Source: Fictibacillus marinisediminis
GTDB taxonomy: Bacteria; Bacillota; Bacilli; Bacillales; Fictibacillaceae
Assembly: GCF_023149135.1 (NCBI RefSeq)
Contig: NZ_JAIWJX010000002.1
Coordinates: forward strand, 2,728,001-2,792,000
Direction: 5' to 3'
Length of the DNA: 64,000 nt
Below, piece after piece: positions 43,330-53,626 of the stretch. A model generated the notes under the pieces. The model was not told the origin of the DNA. It saw only the letters and a list, made by a program, of their open reading frames with translations, and did not search any database. The position numbers and the translations under genes were made by a program. The number at the start of each line of letters is the position of its first letter. Positions within the stretch are counted from its first letter, which is position 1.

Positions 43330-45630
43330 CTAAGGGTTCATGCTTGAAACGTTTTCCATGTTAAACTGAGTCAGCCGCTCCTTCAGTCTCGAATACCTGG
43401 CAGATTCATCATTACGCTGAACAGCAAGTTCAAAGGCGGATTCTTCTCCGCACAGAATTAAAAATTCTCGGCTTCTTGTAATCCCGGTATAGATCAAGTT
43501 TCTTCGCAGCATACGGAAATAACTTTTCACCACTGGCATGATCACGATCGGAAATTCACTTCCCTGAGACTTATGGATCGAACAGCAGTAAGCATGTGTT
43601 ATATGATGAAAATCTGATCGTGTATACACGACTTCCACGTCATCAAACGCAACAACGAGCTGATCTTCCTTATCCGTCGTTTCTTTTGCATAAATAATGG
43701 ATACGATCTCTCCCATATCGCCATTGTACACGTTGTCTTCCGGCTGATTAACGAGCTGCAGAACCTTATCCCCGACCCTGAAAGCCACCTGCTGAATATT
43801 CAACTCGCGTTTTTGCGGTCCTGAAGGATTAAAGAGTTCCTGCAGCGTCTGATTCAGAATATCGATACCTGCATTGCCCTTGTACATGGGAGCCAGGACT
43901 TGAATATCCCTGGGCGTATACCCTTTTTGCCTCGCGTTTTGGCACACCTGTTTCACTACTTCCAGAACTTGCTGCGGCTGGCAGGAAAAGAAGCTTCGGT
44001 CCGCTTTTCTTTTTCTCAGATCATTCGGAAGTACGCCGTTCTTCATGTTATGAGCCAATTCAATGATGGAAGAGCCTTCTGCCTGCCTGTAAATATCTTT
44101 AAGTTCAACCGTGGGAATCACGTTCGATGCAATCAGGTCCCGCAGCACTTGGCCAGGACCAACAGAAGGCAGCTGATCTTCGTCCCCGACAATAATGATT
44201 TGAATATTGCCTGGGACTGCTTTAAACAGGGCATGTGCAAGCCAAATGTCAACCATTGACATCTCATCTACTATGAGGAGTTTTCCTTCCAGCGGGTTCT
44301 CATCACTATGTTCAAAGCCCGCTCCACCTTTCCACCCTAACAGACGATGGATCGTAAATGCTGGAATACCCGTGGATTCTGACATCCGTTTTGCGGCCCT
44401 GCCGGTTGGAGCAACAAGCAGCACAGGGAACGGTTCATCCTTCTTATAGGATGAAGGGTCCAATGAAACACCGTGCAGTTCTGCATATACCTCGACAATT
44501 CCTTTAATAACAGTAGTCTTACCCGTACCTGGGCCGCCTGTAAGCACCATGATCGGTGAATAAACAGCCGTCTCGATCGCCTGCTTTTGTGATGGCGCAT
44601 ACTCGATTCCCAGTCTTTCTTCCAGTTCACCCAGTGCTTTTAGGAATTCGGAATGAGGAAAAGCTTCCTTATACTCCTCCTGGCTGGCAATGCCTGTTAC
44701 CGATTCTGCAAGTCCTTTTTCAGAAAAATACAGGGAGGGCAGATAGAGCCTGTCATCCTCCATGACGATTTTTTGATCCTCTCTTAGAGCCTCAATCTCA
44801 CGGAAAATATCTGAATCGTTGATCGGAGCTTCTCCATTGGTGAGCAGTTTTTTCACTTCTTCCATCACAAGTTCAGAAGGAAGATAAACGTGGCCGGCGT
44901 CCGTTCCCCTCTCCTGAAGGATATATAGACAGCCTGCTCTGATCCGTTCCGGATGGTTGTAAGACAGCCCAATCCCTTTACCAAGCTCGTCGGCACGCTG
45001 AAAACCAATTCCTTCAATGTCATAGATGAGCTGGTATGGATTATTTTGAATGATATGAAGAGCTTCTTCCTTATACGTTTGATAAATTTTCATGGAGAGC
45101 TGAGGACCGATACCAAATGGATTCAGCGTCACCATGACCTGCTCAAGCCCTTGGTGCTCAATAAGAACGTCATACAAATTCTTTGCTTTTTCTTCATTCA
45201 GTTGCGGGATGCTATTCAACACATCCGGATTTTCCAATATCGCAGAAATGGCGTTTTCCCCCAGAAGATTGACGATCGCTTCGGCTGTTTTCTTGCCGAT
45301 TCCATGGAAGAGGTCACCAGAAAGATATTGAACCATTCCTTCTTTGGTCTGCGGCATATCTTTGCGGAATTGTGTCACATGATATTGTTTTCCGTATTTC
45401 GGATGTTCTTTGAAATGGCCAAAGAAAATATAGCGTTCATCCTGATACAGCGGCGGAAGAGTACCTGTGATTATTGCCTCTTTCTCATCGTACGATTCAT
45501 TCGTCTCATGCACGCGGATGCGTGCGACAGTGTACAAGTTTTCCTGATTAAAGAAAATGGTGGTAAGGAGCGTGCCTTTTAAATATTTTGCTTGTTCATC
45601 GAATAAATCGAAAGAAGACTGTTTATCCAT
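43330..45630 (-). CDS. recD2: RecD2 ATP-dependent DNA helicase
   Basis: 766 residues, the RecD2 size with an N-terminal OB and helix-hairpin-helix region (GDLFHGIGKKTAEAIVNLLG, NPFGIGPQLSMKIYQTY) absent from RecD of RecBCD. SF1B motifs: Walker A MVLTGGPGTGKTTVIKG, motif II LLIVDEMSMVDIWLAHALF, and later SIHKSQGSEFPIVIMP. A 5'-3' helicase in repair and fork stability. Next to yrrB as in B. subtilis (yrrC). Confidence 0.95.
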   Translation of the reverse strand: MDKQSSFDLFDEQAKYLKGTLLTTIFFNQENLYTVARIRVHETNESYDEKEAIITGTLPPLYQDERYIFFGHFKEHPKYGKQYHVTQFRKDMPQTKEGMVQYLSGDLFHGIGKKTAEAIVNLLGENAISAILENPDVLNSIPQLNEEKAKNLYDVLIEHQGLEQVMVTLNPFGIGPQLSMKIYQTYKEEALHIIQNNPYQLIYDIEGIGFQRADELGKGIGLSYNHPERIRAGCLYILQERGTDAGHVYLPSELVMEEVKKLLTNGEAPINDSDIFREIEALREDQKIVMEDDRLYLPSLYFSEKGLAESVTGIASQEEYKEAFPHSEFLKALGELEERLGIEYAPSQKQAIETAVYSPIMVLTGGPGTGKTTVIKGIVEVYAELHGVSLDPSSYKKDEPFPVLLVAPTGRAAKRMSESTGIPAFTIHRLLGWKGGAGFEHSDENPLEGKLLIVDEMSMVDIWLAHALFKAVPGNIQIIIVGDEDQLPSVGPGQVLRDLIASNVIPTVELKDIYRQAEGSSIIELAHNMKNGVLPNDLRKRKADRSFFSCQPQQVLEVVKQVCQNARQKGYTPRDIQVLAPMYKGNAGIDILNQTLQELFNPSGPQKRELNIQQVAFRVGDKVLQLVNQPEDNVYNGDMGEIVSIIYAKETTDKEDQLVVAFDDVEVVYTRSDFHHITHAYCCSIHKSQGSEFPIVIMPVVKSYFRMLRRNLIYTGITRSREFLILCGEESAFELAVQRNDESARYSRLKERLTQFNMENVSSMNP

Positions 45631-45687
45631 CTTTGGTCTCCTGACTTTAAAATAATTCAGACTGCATAGCTTTTTTCTCCACAGCCA

Positions 45688-46329
45688 TTATTGCATTTTA
45701 TTTTCCACGTTCTTTTTTCCGTTTGCAGCGAGATAATGATCGGGCTGTATACTGAGCGCCTTGCTGAACGCATGATTGGCAGCGTCCAGTTCATTGAAGT
45801 AAACACAGGCCACACCAAGGTTATAAAATGCATCTGCATGACCCGGATCTTTTTCAGTTACCGTTAAAAAAACGTTTTTTGCCTGTTTTACCTGCTCAAG
45901 CTGAGCGAGACAGAGCCCATATTGAAAAAGAGACTCTATGTCGTTTTCGTTCATTTCTGATGCACGCAGAAAATGCGGCAGAGCCCTGATTTGTTCCTCT
46001 TTTTGGACAAAGCACATACCGAGCATAAAATGAACATCGCCCTCATTCACCCCTTTTTCCATCGCCTTGAGAAAGAATTCTCTTGCTTCTTCAAACCTTT
46101 CAAGCTGATAGAATGCGATGCCCGTACTATAAAGAGCAGCTCCTGCTTCCGAATCAAGCTCAAGAGCTTTTTCGAAAAAAACGAGGGCTTTCTCGTGCTC
46201 GTGGACAGCCGATAACAAATTCCCATAGTTGATATAAGGTACCGGGTTGCCCGGTTCTTTTTCAATCTGCTCTTCAAGTGCTTTTGCCGTTTCCTCTAAT
46301 TTACCCTTTTTAAAATAATCCTGTTCCAC
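45688..46329 (-). CDS. yrrB: Tetratricopeptide repeat protein (YrrB-like)
   Basis: 213 residues if it starts at GTG 46329, six bases after AGGAGG; the ATG at 46335 directly touches that site and is less likely. Five or so TPR units, e.g. PVPYINYGNLLSAVHEHEKA, GAALYSTGIAFYQLERFEEA, DAFYNLGVACVYFNELDAAN. A protein-protein interaction scaffold; the partner is unknown. Located between mnmA and recD2. Confidence 0.92.
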   Translation of the reverse strand: MEQDYFKKGKLEETAKALEEQIEKEPGNPVPYINYGNLLSAVHEHEKALVFFEKALELDSEAGAALYSTGIAFYQLERFEEAREFFLKAMEKGVNEGDVHFMLGMCFVQKEEQIRALPHFLRASEMNENDIESLFQYGLCLAQLEQVKQAKNVFLTVTEKDPGHADAFYNLGVACVYFNELDAANHAFSKALSIQPDHYLAANGKKNVENKMQ

Positions 46330-46387
46330 TGCCATCCTCCTGAAATCTGTTCTGATTAAAGTATAACAAAGAATGGAGCACCTTAAT

Positions 46388-46421
46388 AAAAAAACCAGTC
46401 CTTCATATACAAAGGACTGGT
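46388..46421 (-). terminator. Terminator of mnmA
   Basis: ACCAGTCCTT pairs with AAGGACTGGT; on the minus strand a run of seven T follows. Confidence 0.87.
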
Positions 46422-46425
46422 CAGC

Positions 46426-47556
<1,131 letters not shown>

Positions 47557-47645
47557 TCACCCCCCTTTCATTTTCAATGGCTCGTAAAATCTATTGAGAG
47601 CATGTCTTATGCTTTTTTGGAAAAATGCATATTTTAGAGTTTACC

Positions 47646-48785
47646 TTATTTTTGCAGACGTTTCACTATTTTTGCTGTCTCACGTGCTGTTTTCTCGATT
47701 TGTTCCTCTGTATTATGCAATCCGAAACTGAATCGGATCGCATTTTTTGTTCGATCTGTCTTTCCGAACATTGCCGTGAGTACATGGGAAGGCTCAATCG
47801 ATCCTGCCGTGCAGGCTGATCCGCTAGAAGCCGCAATTCCTGCGAGATCCAGGTTTACGAGCAGCACTTCTGTTTTCACATCCGGAAAGCTGACATTTAA
47901 GATATGAGGCAGCCCATGTTCAGCAGAACCATTTACCATGTGTTCAATGCCTTCTTCCTTAAATATGGACAACATGGTCTTTTTAAAACCTTCATATGCT
48001 TCTGCTTTTTGAGGACCTTCATCAGCCATTATGGAAATGGCCTTCGCGAAACCCGCAATTCCAGCAACATTTTCTGTTCCTGCCCGGCGTTTCCGCTCTT
48101 GTTCTCCGCCAAAAAAGGATGGTGCAATGGAGACTCCATCCCCAATATAAAGATATCCCGTTCCCTTTGGTCCGTTAATCTTGTGGCCGGATACACTCAG
48201 CAGATCGACCTGCAATTCTTGAACGTTTAGTGAGAGAACTCCGTATGCCTGCACGGCATCTGTATGGAAATAGGCGTGGTGATCTTTTAATATCTCCCCG
48301 ATTGCCTGTATATCCTGGATTGTTCCTACCTCATTGTTTCCATACATGACCGTTACAAGAATCGTATCTTCTCTCAACGCTTTTTTTAGAGCTTGAATTG
48401 AAATTCTCCCTGTTTCATCCACTGGCAGGTATGTTACCTCAAACCCTTGACGTTCAAGCTCCTCGCAAGCATGAAGTACGGCATGATGCTCGATCTGCGT
48501 GGTGATGATGTGCTTGCCATGTTCGCTATTGCCATAAGCTGTGCCAAAAATTGCGGCATTATCCGCTTCCGTTCCCCCGCTCGTAAACATGATCTGGTTG
48601 GGATGGGCGCCGATGCTTTTTGCTGCTGTCATTCTCGCTTCATCGAGCAGCTGGCGTGTTTTTCTGCCAAATTGATGAATGCTGGAAGGATTTCCGAAGT
48701 GTTCTGTAAAATAAGGCAGCATTTCCTGCACAACGTCCGGATGAATCGGGGACGTTGCCGCATGGTCTACATAGATGCGATCCAT
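47646..48785 (-). CDS. Cysteine desulfurase (IscS/NifS type, YrvO-like)
   Basis: 379 residues from the ATG at 48785 (GGGTGATCC in front; the further ATG at 48812 overlaps cymR). PLP lysine in VSGHKINGPKGTGYLY, catalytic Cys loop SSGSACTAGSIEPSHVL, and IYVDHAATSPIHPDVV at the start. It draws sulfur from cysteine for MnmA. Next to cymR and mnmA as in B. subtilis. Confidence 0.95.
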   Translation of the reverse strand: MDRIYVDHAATSPIHPDVVQEMLPYFTEHFGNPSSIHQFGRKTRQLLDEARMTAAKSIGAHPNQIMFTSGGTEADNAAIFGTAYGNSEHGKHIITTQIEHHAVLHACEELERQGFEVTYLPVDETGRISIQALKKALREDTILVTVMYGNNEVGTIQDIQAIGEILKDHHAYFHTDAVQAYGVLSLNVQELQVDLLSVSGHKINGPKGTGYLYIGDGVSIAPSFFGGEQERKRRAGTENVAGIAGFAKAISIMADEGPQKAEAYEGFKKTMLSIFKEEGIEHMVNGSAEHGLPHILNVSFPDVKTEVLLVNLDLAGIAASSGSACTAGSIEPSHVLTAMFGKTDRTKNAIRFSFGLHNTEEQIEKTARETAKIVKRLQK

Positions 48786-48811
48786 AGGATCACCCGCTTT
48801 CTTTTCATTCA

Positions 48812-49231
48812 TTAAATGTAAAACATGTAGGAGTCCTGTTCTCCTTCACCTTGATAGTTCGCAAGATCATCCAATGTTGTGTTATCGAGTACATCTTTTA
48901 CTGCATCACGGATCTTTATCCAAAGATCACGCTTTGCCGGCTCTTCGTCTTCCATAACCTCTACAGGGCTGATCGGCCCCTCGAGAACTCGAATGATGTC
49001 GCCGGCAGTGATGGTTTTCGCGTCTTGGGCAAGAACATAGCCTCCATAGGCACCCCTGATGCTTTTTACAAGCCCGGCATTCCTTAGCGGAGAGATCAGC
49101 TGCTCCAGGTAGTGCTCAGACAAACTGTGTTCTTTCGCGATCAATTTTAAAGCGACAGGCCCTTCACCGAATTTTTTTGCCAAGGCCATCATGATGGTCA
49201 AGCCATATCGTCCTTTTGTTGAGATCTTCAT
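48812..49231 (-). CDS. cymR: Rrf2-family regulator CymR
   Basis: 139 residues from the second ATG (49231, GGAG eight bases upstream). KISTKGRYGLTIMMALAKKF and HSLSEHYLEQLISPLRNAGL form the winged helix; the rest includes SIRGAYGGYVLAQDAKTITA. No Fe-S cysteine triad, so it is the CymR rather than the IscR type. In B. subtilis CymR represses cysteine-synthesis genes together with CysK. A matching operator lies before yrrT in this window. Its start lies 68 bases inside the yczE-like gene. Confidence 0.93.
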   Translation of the reverse strand: MKISTKGRYGLTIMMALAKKFGEGPVALKLIAKEHSLSEHYLEQLISPLRNAGLVKSIRGAYGGYVLAQDAKTITAGDIIRVLEGPISPVEVMEDEEPAKRDLWIKIRDAVKDVLDNTTLDDLANYQGEGEQDSYMFYI

Positions 49232-49871
49232 CATACACGCTCCGTTCTATCCAATAGTTAACGATTTTTTTACAAAAAGGCAAGGTATATTCCACAATGC
49301 TGCCAATGGATACACAAAACAGGATGGTACCGAGGGAAACGGGTCCCTTTAGCAGCCACCCTCCTGCCAGAACAAAAAGTTCCATGACCAGTCTGATGTG
49401 GGTAACCTTTTTGCCGGTTTTCTCTGTCAATGCCAGCATTAAGCTGTCCCGCGGACCGGCGCCGTAGTCACTTGCAATGTATAGCCCGATTCCAAAACCG
49501 TTAATGACTAGCCCGGCTGCTAACATGATAATTGCCGCCGAAGTTGAATCAGGTGTTTTAAAAAACGGCAGCATCAAGTAACCATCTATAAATATCCCTA
49601 CAAAAAGCATGTTCAGAAGGGCTCCCGCCTGCGGCCGTTTTTTAGTAAGCCATGAGGTCGCACCAATGATCAGAAATCCAATAATAATTGACCATGTACC
49701 GATTGATAAACCAAACTGATAATACAAACCGATATGTAAAACATCCCACGGGGCACTGCCTAAATTGGCTTTAATCATGAGAGAGATTCCAAATGACATG
49801 ATCAGCAGACCCATAAAAAACACAAGCCATTTGACAAAGAAGGACCTTGCGAAGCGGTTTACTATTTTCAT
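49164..49871 (-). CDS. YczE/YitT-like membrane protein
   Basis: 235 residues from the ATG at 49871 (GGAAGGAAATACTA in front). Five to six membrane segments: WLVFFMGLLIMSFGISLMIK, WSIIIGFLIIGATSWL, IIMLAAGLVINGFGIGLYIA. The segment LGSAPWDVLHIGLY and GAGPRDSLMLALTEKTG are typical of YczE-type proteins, whose role (regulation or secretion) is unclear. The last 22 or so codons overlap the start of cymR in another frame. Confidence 0.85.
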   Translation of the reverse strand: MKIVNRFARSFFVKWLVFFMGLLIMSFGISLMIKANLGSAPWDVLHIGLYYQFGLSIGTWSIIIGFLIIGATSWLTKKRPQAGALLNMLFVGIFIDGYLMLPFFKTPDSTSAAIIMLAAGLVINGFGIGLYIASDYGAGPRDSLMLALTEKTGKKVTHIRLVMELFVLAGGWLLKGPVSLGTILFCVSIGSIVEYTLPFCKKIVNYWIERSVYDEDLNKRTIWLDHHDGLGKKIR

Positions 49872-49997
49872 TAGTATTTCCTTCCCTGTGCCTGTTTTTG
49901 CATATAAACCCAAACTATTATAGCATGAAACAGCTTATTCTTGCATTCAAATGAGCGGTATAGTACCTTTTGATTACTGAAGAATGAGATGCACGAA

Positions 49998-50049
49998 TGT
50001 CTAGCTTCAGCGCTTGCAAGACCTTATCAGGGTGCTTGCGCTTTTCTTA
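49998..50049. repeat. Interspersed GAAAAGCGCAAGCG repeat, copy B (short, reversed)
   Basis: TGTCTAGCTTCAGCGCTTGC at the left and GCTTGCGCTTTTC at the right match the ends of copy C in reverse orientation, with most of the centre missing. It sits just before the rarA ribosome binding site. Confidence 0.65.
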
Positions 50050-50063
50050 TTAGGAGGATTCAT

Positions 50064-51398
50064 ATGGATTTGTTCAGTGATCACCAATCTCATGAAAAAA
50101 AAGCGATGGGACCGCTCGCAAGCCGAATGAGGCCCCGGTCAATTAAAGAATTTATCGGTCAATCCCATATTGTTGGTGAAGGAAAGCTTTTAAGGAGAGC
50201 TATCGAAGCGGATCAGCTCACACCGATGATTTTTTTTGGGCCGCCCGGAACAGGAAAAACCACGCTTGCGAAAATCATCGCCAATTCCACATCTGCCTAC
50301 TTTGAGCAATTAAACGCCGTCACTTCCGGAGTTGCTGACATCAAAAGAGTGACGAGTGAAGCGAAAGAACGGCTGTTGATGGATGAAAAGAAAACGGTTC
50401 TTTTTATAGATGAAATACACCGCTTCAATAAAAGCCAGCAGGACGCCCTCCTGCCTTTCGTTGAAGATGGAACGGTAATTTTAATCGGTGCAACTACGGA
50501 AAGTCCAATGTTTGAAATCAACCCTGCCTTGCTTTCTCGATCACGCTTGTTCCGTTTTGAACATCTAACAGATGAACACACACGCTCTGTAATCCTTCAT
50601 ACTCTTGAAGATAAAGAGAGAGGCTACGGAAAATACAATATTACAATGGATGATGAAGCACTCAGCCACCTCGTGTCTGTCGCCAACGGAGATGCCAGGA
50701 CTGCATTGAACGCATTGGAGCTCGCTGTTCTGACGACAAAACCAGACGCTTCCGGCCAGATTCGCATAAACCTGGAAATTGCAGAAGAAAGCATTCAGCA
50801 GCGGGTGCTGCAGTACGACAAAAAAGGGGACAACCATTATGATACGATCTCTGCTTTTATAAAAAGCATTAGAGGCTCTGATCCAGATGCCGCCCTATAT
50901 TGGCTGGCTAAGATGATTTATGCCGGTGAAGATCCAAGGTTCATCGCCCGGAGGATTTATGTCCATGCAGCTGAGGACATCGGCCTCGCTGATCCGAACG
51001 CCCTTCTCGTTGCGCAAGCTGCAGCTTACGCGGTGGATTTCGTCGGAATGCCTGAAGCTCGGATTCCTCTGGCCGAAGCGGTCGTTTATCTCGCTACCGC
51101 TCCAAAGAGCAATGCAGTTATCATGGGCATCGATAATGCACTTCAGGCTGTGAAGAAAGAAAAGAGCGGACAGGTTCCCATCCATTTACGTGATGCTCAT
51201 TATAAGGGGGCTAGCCAGCTGGAGCATGGCAAAGATTATAAATATCCTCATAACTTCCAGGATGGGTATGTCGTTCAGCAATACTTGCCTGACCACTTGA
51301 AGAACAAAACCTTTTACGAGCCGACCGGCAGAGGTTTTGAAAAAAGCATACAGAAAAGGCTTGATTACTTTAACGAAAGAAAACGAAGTGAAACGTAA
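50064..51398 (+). CDS. rarA: Replication-associated recombination protein RarA (MgsA)
   Basis: 444 residues from the ATG at 50064 (AGGAGGATTCAT in front). AAA+ clamp-loader-like ATPase: Walker A FFGPPGTGKTTLAKIIA, Walker B VLFIDEIHRFNKSQQ, sensor VILIGATTESP, and a C-terminal helical domain (YWLAKMIYAGEDPRFIARRI). It acts at stalled forks. Plus-strand, opposite to its neighbours. Confidence 0.96.
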   Translation: MDLFSDHQSHEKKAMGPLASRMRPRSIKEFIGQSHIVGEGKLLRRAIEADQLTPMIFFGPPGTGKTTLAKIIANSTSAYFEQLNAVTSGVADIKRVTSEAKERLLMDEKKTVLFIDEIHRFNKSQQDALLPFVEDGTVILIGATTESPMFEINPALLSRSRLFRFEHLTDEHTRSVILHTLEDKERGYGKYNITMDDEALSHLVSVANGDARTALNALELAVLTTKPDASGQIRINLEIAEESIQQRVLQYDKKGDNHYDTISAFIKSIRGSDPDAALYWLAKMIYAGEDPRFIARRIYVHAAEDIGLADPNALLVAQAAAYAVDFVGMPEARIPLAEAVVYLATAPKSNAVIMGIDNALQAVKKEKSGQVPIHLRDAHYKGASQLEHGKDYKYPHNFQDGYVVQQYLPDHLKNKTFYEPTGRGFEKSIQKRLDYFNERKRSET

Positions 51399-51445
51399 TC
51401 TAGCACTCTGCTAATAATAAAAAACTATCAATTTTTGCTGAGCAC

Positions 51446-51475
51446 GTATAGAATCCTCTCCTTTTGCTCAAAATG
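51446..51475 (+). promoter_or_regulatory. Possible SigF/SigG promoter of rsfA
   Basis: GTATA, 18 bases, CAAAATG; the remembered SigG pattern is GHATR, 18, CATNHTA. The -35 part fits well and the -10 part only partly. Confidence 0.4.
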
Positions 51476-51517
51476 AGAACATAAACTCGTACATTATGAA
51501 TCAAGGAGAGGATATAT

Positions 51518-52273
51518 ATGATAAAAGTAAGACAGGATGCCTGGTCTGAAGAAGATGATCTGCTTCTTGCGGAAACTGTATTGCGTCATGTGCGTGAAGG
51601 CAGTACCCAGCTCCATGCCTTTGAGGAAGTCGGCGATAAACTGGAGCGCACGAGCGCAGCTGTAGGTTTCCGGTGGAATGCGATCGTAAGGAAGAAATAC
51701 GAACAAGCATTGAAGATTGCCAAAAAACAGCGAAAAGAACGGCAGCGGGCGATTGCTAAAGGCCAGCAGCAAAGCAAACCAGTAAAAGCTCCGGTAAAAC
51801 AGGCGGTACCAGATGATGAAGTATACCATCCTGAAGAATTTTTCAGAACACCGTTCACCTCTACTGCCCCTCAGCAGGAGCTGGCTGAACCTGCCTATAC
51901 AGCAGCAGTGCCTGTTCCAGGCATTCAGCCTTCCCAGGCATCCTACCAGACACATCAGACAGAGAATATAAGCCTTAATGACGTGATTGATTACTTATCG
52001 GAAATCAATAGAAACGGTCTCGCAAATGGGCGAATTGAAGGCGAGAATGCCTCACTAAAACGGCAAAATGAAGAACTTTTCCATCAAAACCAGAAGCTTA
52101 CTGAGCAGCTGAACAAGGTGGAAAAAGACTTTGCGGCCATGAAAGAAGATTACCAGGCACTGCTGCAGATCATGGACCGTGCAAGAAGAATGGTGCTGCT
52201 GCAGGATGATGCTGCAGATAACCAAAGTTTCAGAATGGACAAAAATGGAAACCTCGAAAAACTTGCAAAATAA
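51518..52273 (+). CDS. rsfA: RsfA-family prespore transcription regulator
   Basis: 251 residues. An N-terminal Myb-like DNA-binding domain, RQDAWSEEDDLLLAETVLRH, AFEEVGDKLERTSAAVGFRW, is followed by a basic segment, a Pro/Ala/Gln-rich linker, and a C-terminal coiled coil (KRQNEELFHQNQKLTEQLNK). RsfA modulates SigF-dependent transcription in the forespore; the paralogue YlbO is possible too. CAAGGAGAGG before the ATG. Confidence 0.85.
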   Translation: MIKVRQDAWSEEDDLLLAETVLRHVREGSTQLHAFEEVGDKLERTSAAVGFRWNAIVRKKYEQALKIAKKQRKERQRAIAKGQQQSKPVKAPVKQAVPDDEVYHPEEFFRTPFTSTAPQQELAEPAYTAAVPVPGIQPSQASYQTHQTENISLNDVIDYLSEINRNGLANGRIEGENASLKRQNEELFHQNQKLTEQLNKVEKDFAAMKEDYQALLQIMDRARRMVLLQDDAADNQSFRMDKNGNLEKLAK

Positions 52274-52304
52274 AGAGCCGCTGATTTCAGCGGCTCTTTT
52301 TTTC
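52271..52304. terminator. Bidirectional terminator between rsfA and tcdA
   Basis: AGAGCCGCTG pairs with CAGCGGCTCT; T-runs on both sides. Confidence 0.87.
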
Positions 52305-52309
52305 ATGAA

Positions 52310-53077
52310 TTAATTCATTCTATTAATGGTAATGTTATGAATTTCCAGCAGTTTGTTTACCACGTGGCCTGCCATAAACAGTCCCGAAACGGATGGAACA
52401 AAGGAATTAGAGGACGGCGGCATTTTAGCTTTTCTGATTCCTGGAGCATTTTCAGGAACAATTTTCTCCCTGATGTCTTCTCTGATCTGAACGGGTGTTT
52501 CATCGGAGAAAACCACTGTTACTCCTTTATGGATGCCTTCCTTCCGAAGACGCTGCCTCATTACCCTGGCAATCGGATCATACGACGTTTTTGAAATATC
52601 CGCAATGCGAAGTCTTGTCGGATCCAGCTTGTTCGCCACTCCCATGCTGGAAATGATAGGAATCTTTCTTGACAGGCACTCCTTTGCAAGATGCACTTTA
52701 TACGTGATCGTATCCGATGCATCAACAACAAAATCCAGGCCGTACGCAAAGAACTGTTCATACGTCTCTTCTGTATAAAACATTTGTAATGCTATCACTT
52801 CGCATTCGGGATTAATATCCGCAATGCGCTGTTTCATAAGTTCTACTTTGGACTGGCCGACCGTGGACAATAAAGCATGGATCTGCCGGTTGACATTCGT
52901 GATATCCACAACGTCCTTATCCACAAGGATGAGTTTGCCGATTCCAGCACGAGCAAGCGCTTCAGCTGAAAAAGAACCGACTCCTCCAATACCAAGAATT
53001 CCGACAGTGCTTCCTTTTAAAACGGCTAATCCATCTTCACCAATGGCGAGCTCATTTCTTGAAAACTGATGTAACAT
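52310..53077 (-). CDS. tcdA: tRNA threonylcarbamoyladenosine dehydratase TcdA (YrvM)
   Basis: 255 residues from the ATG at 53077 (AAAGGAGAAGGTTC in front). E1-like fold: GILGIGGVGSFSAEALARAG (ATP-binding), LILVDKDVVDITNVNRQIHA, and FVVDASDTITYKVHLAKECL. It cyclises t6A to ct6A at tRNA position 37. Monocistronic, adjacent to 6S RNA and aspS as in B. subtilis. Confidence 0.94.
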   Translation of the reverse strand: MLHQFSRNELAIGEDGLAVLKGSTVGILGIGGVGSFSAEALARAGIGKLILVDKDVVDITNVNRQIHALLSTVGQSKVELMKQRIADINPECEVIALQMFYTEETYEQFFAYGLDFVVDASDTITYKVHLAKECLSRKIPIISSMGVANKLDPTRLRIADISKTSYDPIARVMRQRLRKEGIHKGVTVVFSDETPVQIREDIREKIVPENAPGIRKAKMPPSSNSFVPSVSGLFMAGHVVNKLLEIHNITINRMN

Positions 53078-53095
53078 GAACCTTCTCCTTTCAAG

Positions 53096-53204
53096 TCTAG
53101 AAAAGCGCAAGCGACTTGCTAAGGTCCGACAAGTGCTGGAACTCTTACAAAGCGACACTGAAAACTGAAATTCGTTTTCAGCCCCGGGCGCTGAAGCTAG
53201 ACAT
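53096..53204. repeat. Interspersed GAAAAGCGCAAGCG repeat, copy C (fullest)
   Basis: Starts TCTAGAAAAGCGCAAGCG and ends GCGCTGAAGCTAGACA, so the ends are inverted repeats (TCTAG...CTAGA). An inner hairpin (CTGAAAAC/GTTTTCAG) lies near 53158-53181. It lies directly upstream of tcdA. Confidence 0.7.
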
Positions 53205-53298
53205 ACTTCTTAGTACCTTCTTAGCTTACTTCCTAAAAAGAATATACTATTTCCCTGTCATGTACAACCTTTACTCAAATCCTGCAGCAAAAAACAAC

Positions 53299-53326
53299 AA
53301 AAACCCGGACAAACCGTCCGGGTTTC
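53299..53326 (-). terminator. Terminator of 6S RNA
   Basis: AAACCCGGAC pairs with GTCCGGGTTT; T-run on the minus strand, just past the 6S RNA. Confidence 0.8.
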
Positions 53327-53341
53327 CTCTATATTCTTGTA

Positions 53342-53542
53342 TTAGATTAAGTGTTGGATGAGAGTCCCAACTGTGCCGTCAGTTCCTAAGTTTTGAACCT
53401 GCTCTCGCAGGTGGGTGCCCTGTTCCGCAATTTATGCGTCCTCTTCGTGGAGGCATGCACGTCTTGCAGAAACACTGACTCCCGAATAAAAAGTGTTGGC
53501 TCAAAACATTCGGTATTAACGAACACATCAGGACTCTTATTG
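53342..53542 (-). ncRNA. ssrS: 6S RNA (BsrA/6S-1 type)
   Basis: A structured region between aspS and tcdA, where B. subtilis has bsrA. It contains CCTGATGTGTT, GGGAGTCAGTGTT, GCAAGACGTGCATGCCTCCA, GGACGCATAAATTGCGGAAC, GGGCACCCACCTG and CTTAGGAACTGACGG. GAGTCC near the 5' end pairs with GGGACTC near the 3' end to close the rod. 6S RNA mimics an open promoter and binds SigA RNA polymerase. The 5' end is placed from the promoter; exact ends are estimates. Confidence 0.87.
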
Positions 53543-53548
53543 GTATAA

Positions 53549-53577
53549 ATCATACCACATCGTTTTATTGAAAACAA
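53549..53577 (-). promoter_or_regulatory. Promoter of 6S RNA
   Basis: TTGTTT (53572-53577), 17 bases, TATGAT (53549-53554), in the right place for a start near 53542. Confidence 0.55.
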
Positions 53578-53626
53578 GCGAATCAGAGCGTATTATTTAA
53601 ATTTTCTAACAGTTCAAACTTCTTAC

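Noticed and set aside
44953..45582. 209-codon plus-strand frame opposite recD2
   Set aside because: Antisense shadow; the recD2 frame carries all the helicase motifs.
53386..53577. 63-codon minus-strand frame between aspS and tcdA
   Set aside because: It coincides with the 6S RNA and its promoter; the conserved RNA blocks explain the sequence.
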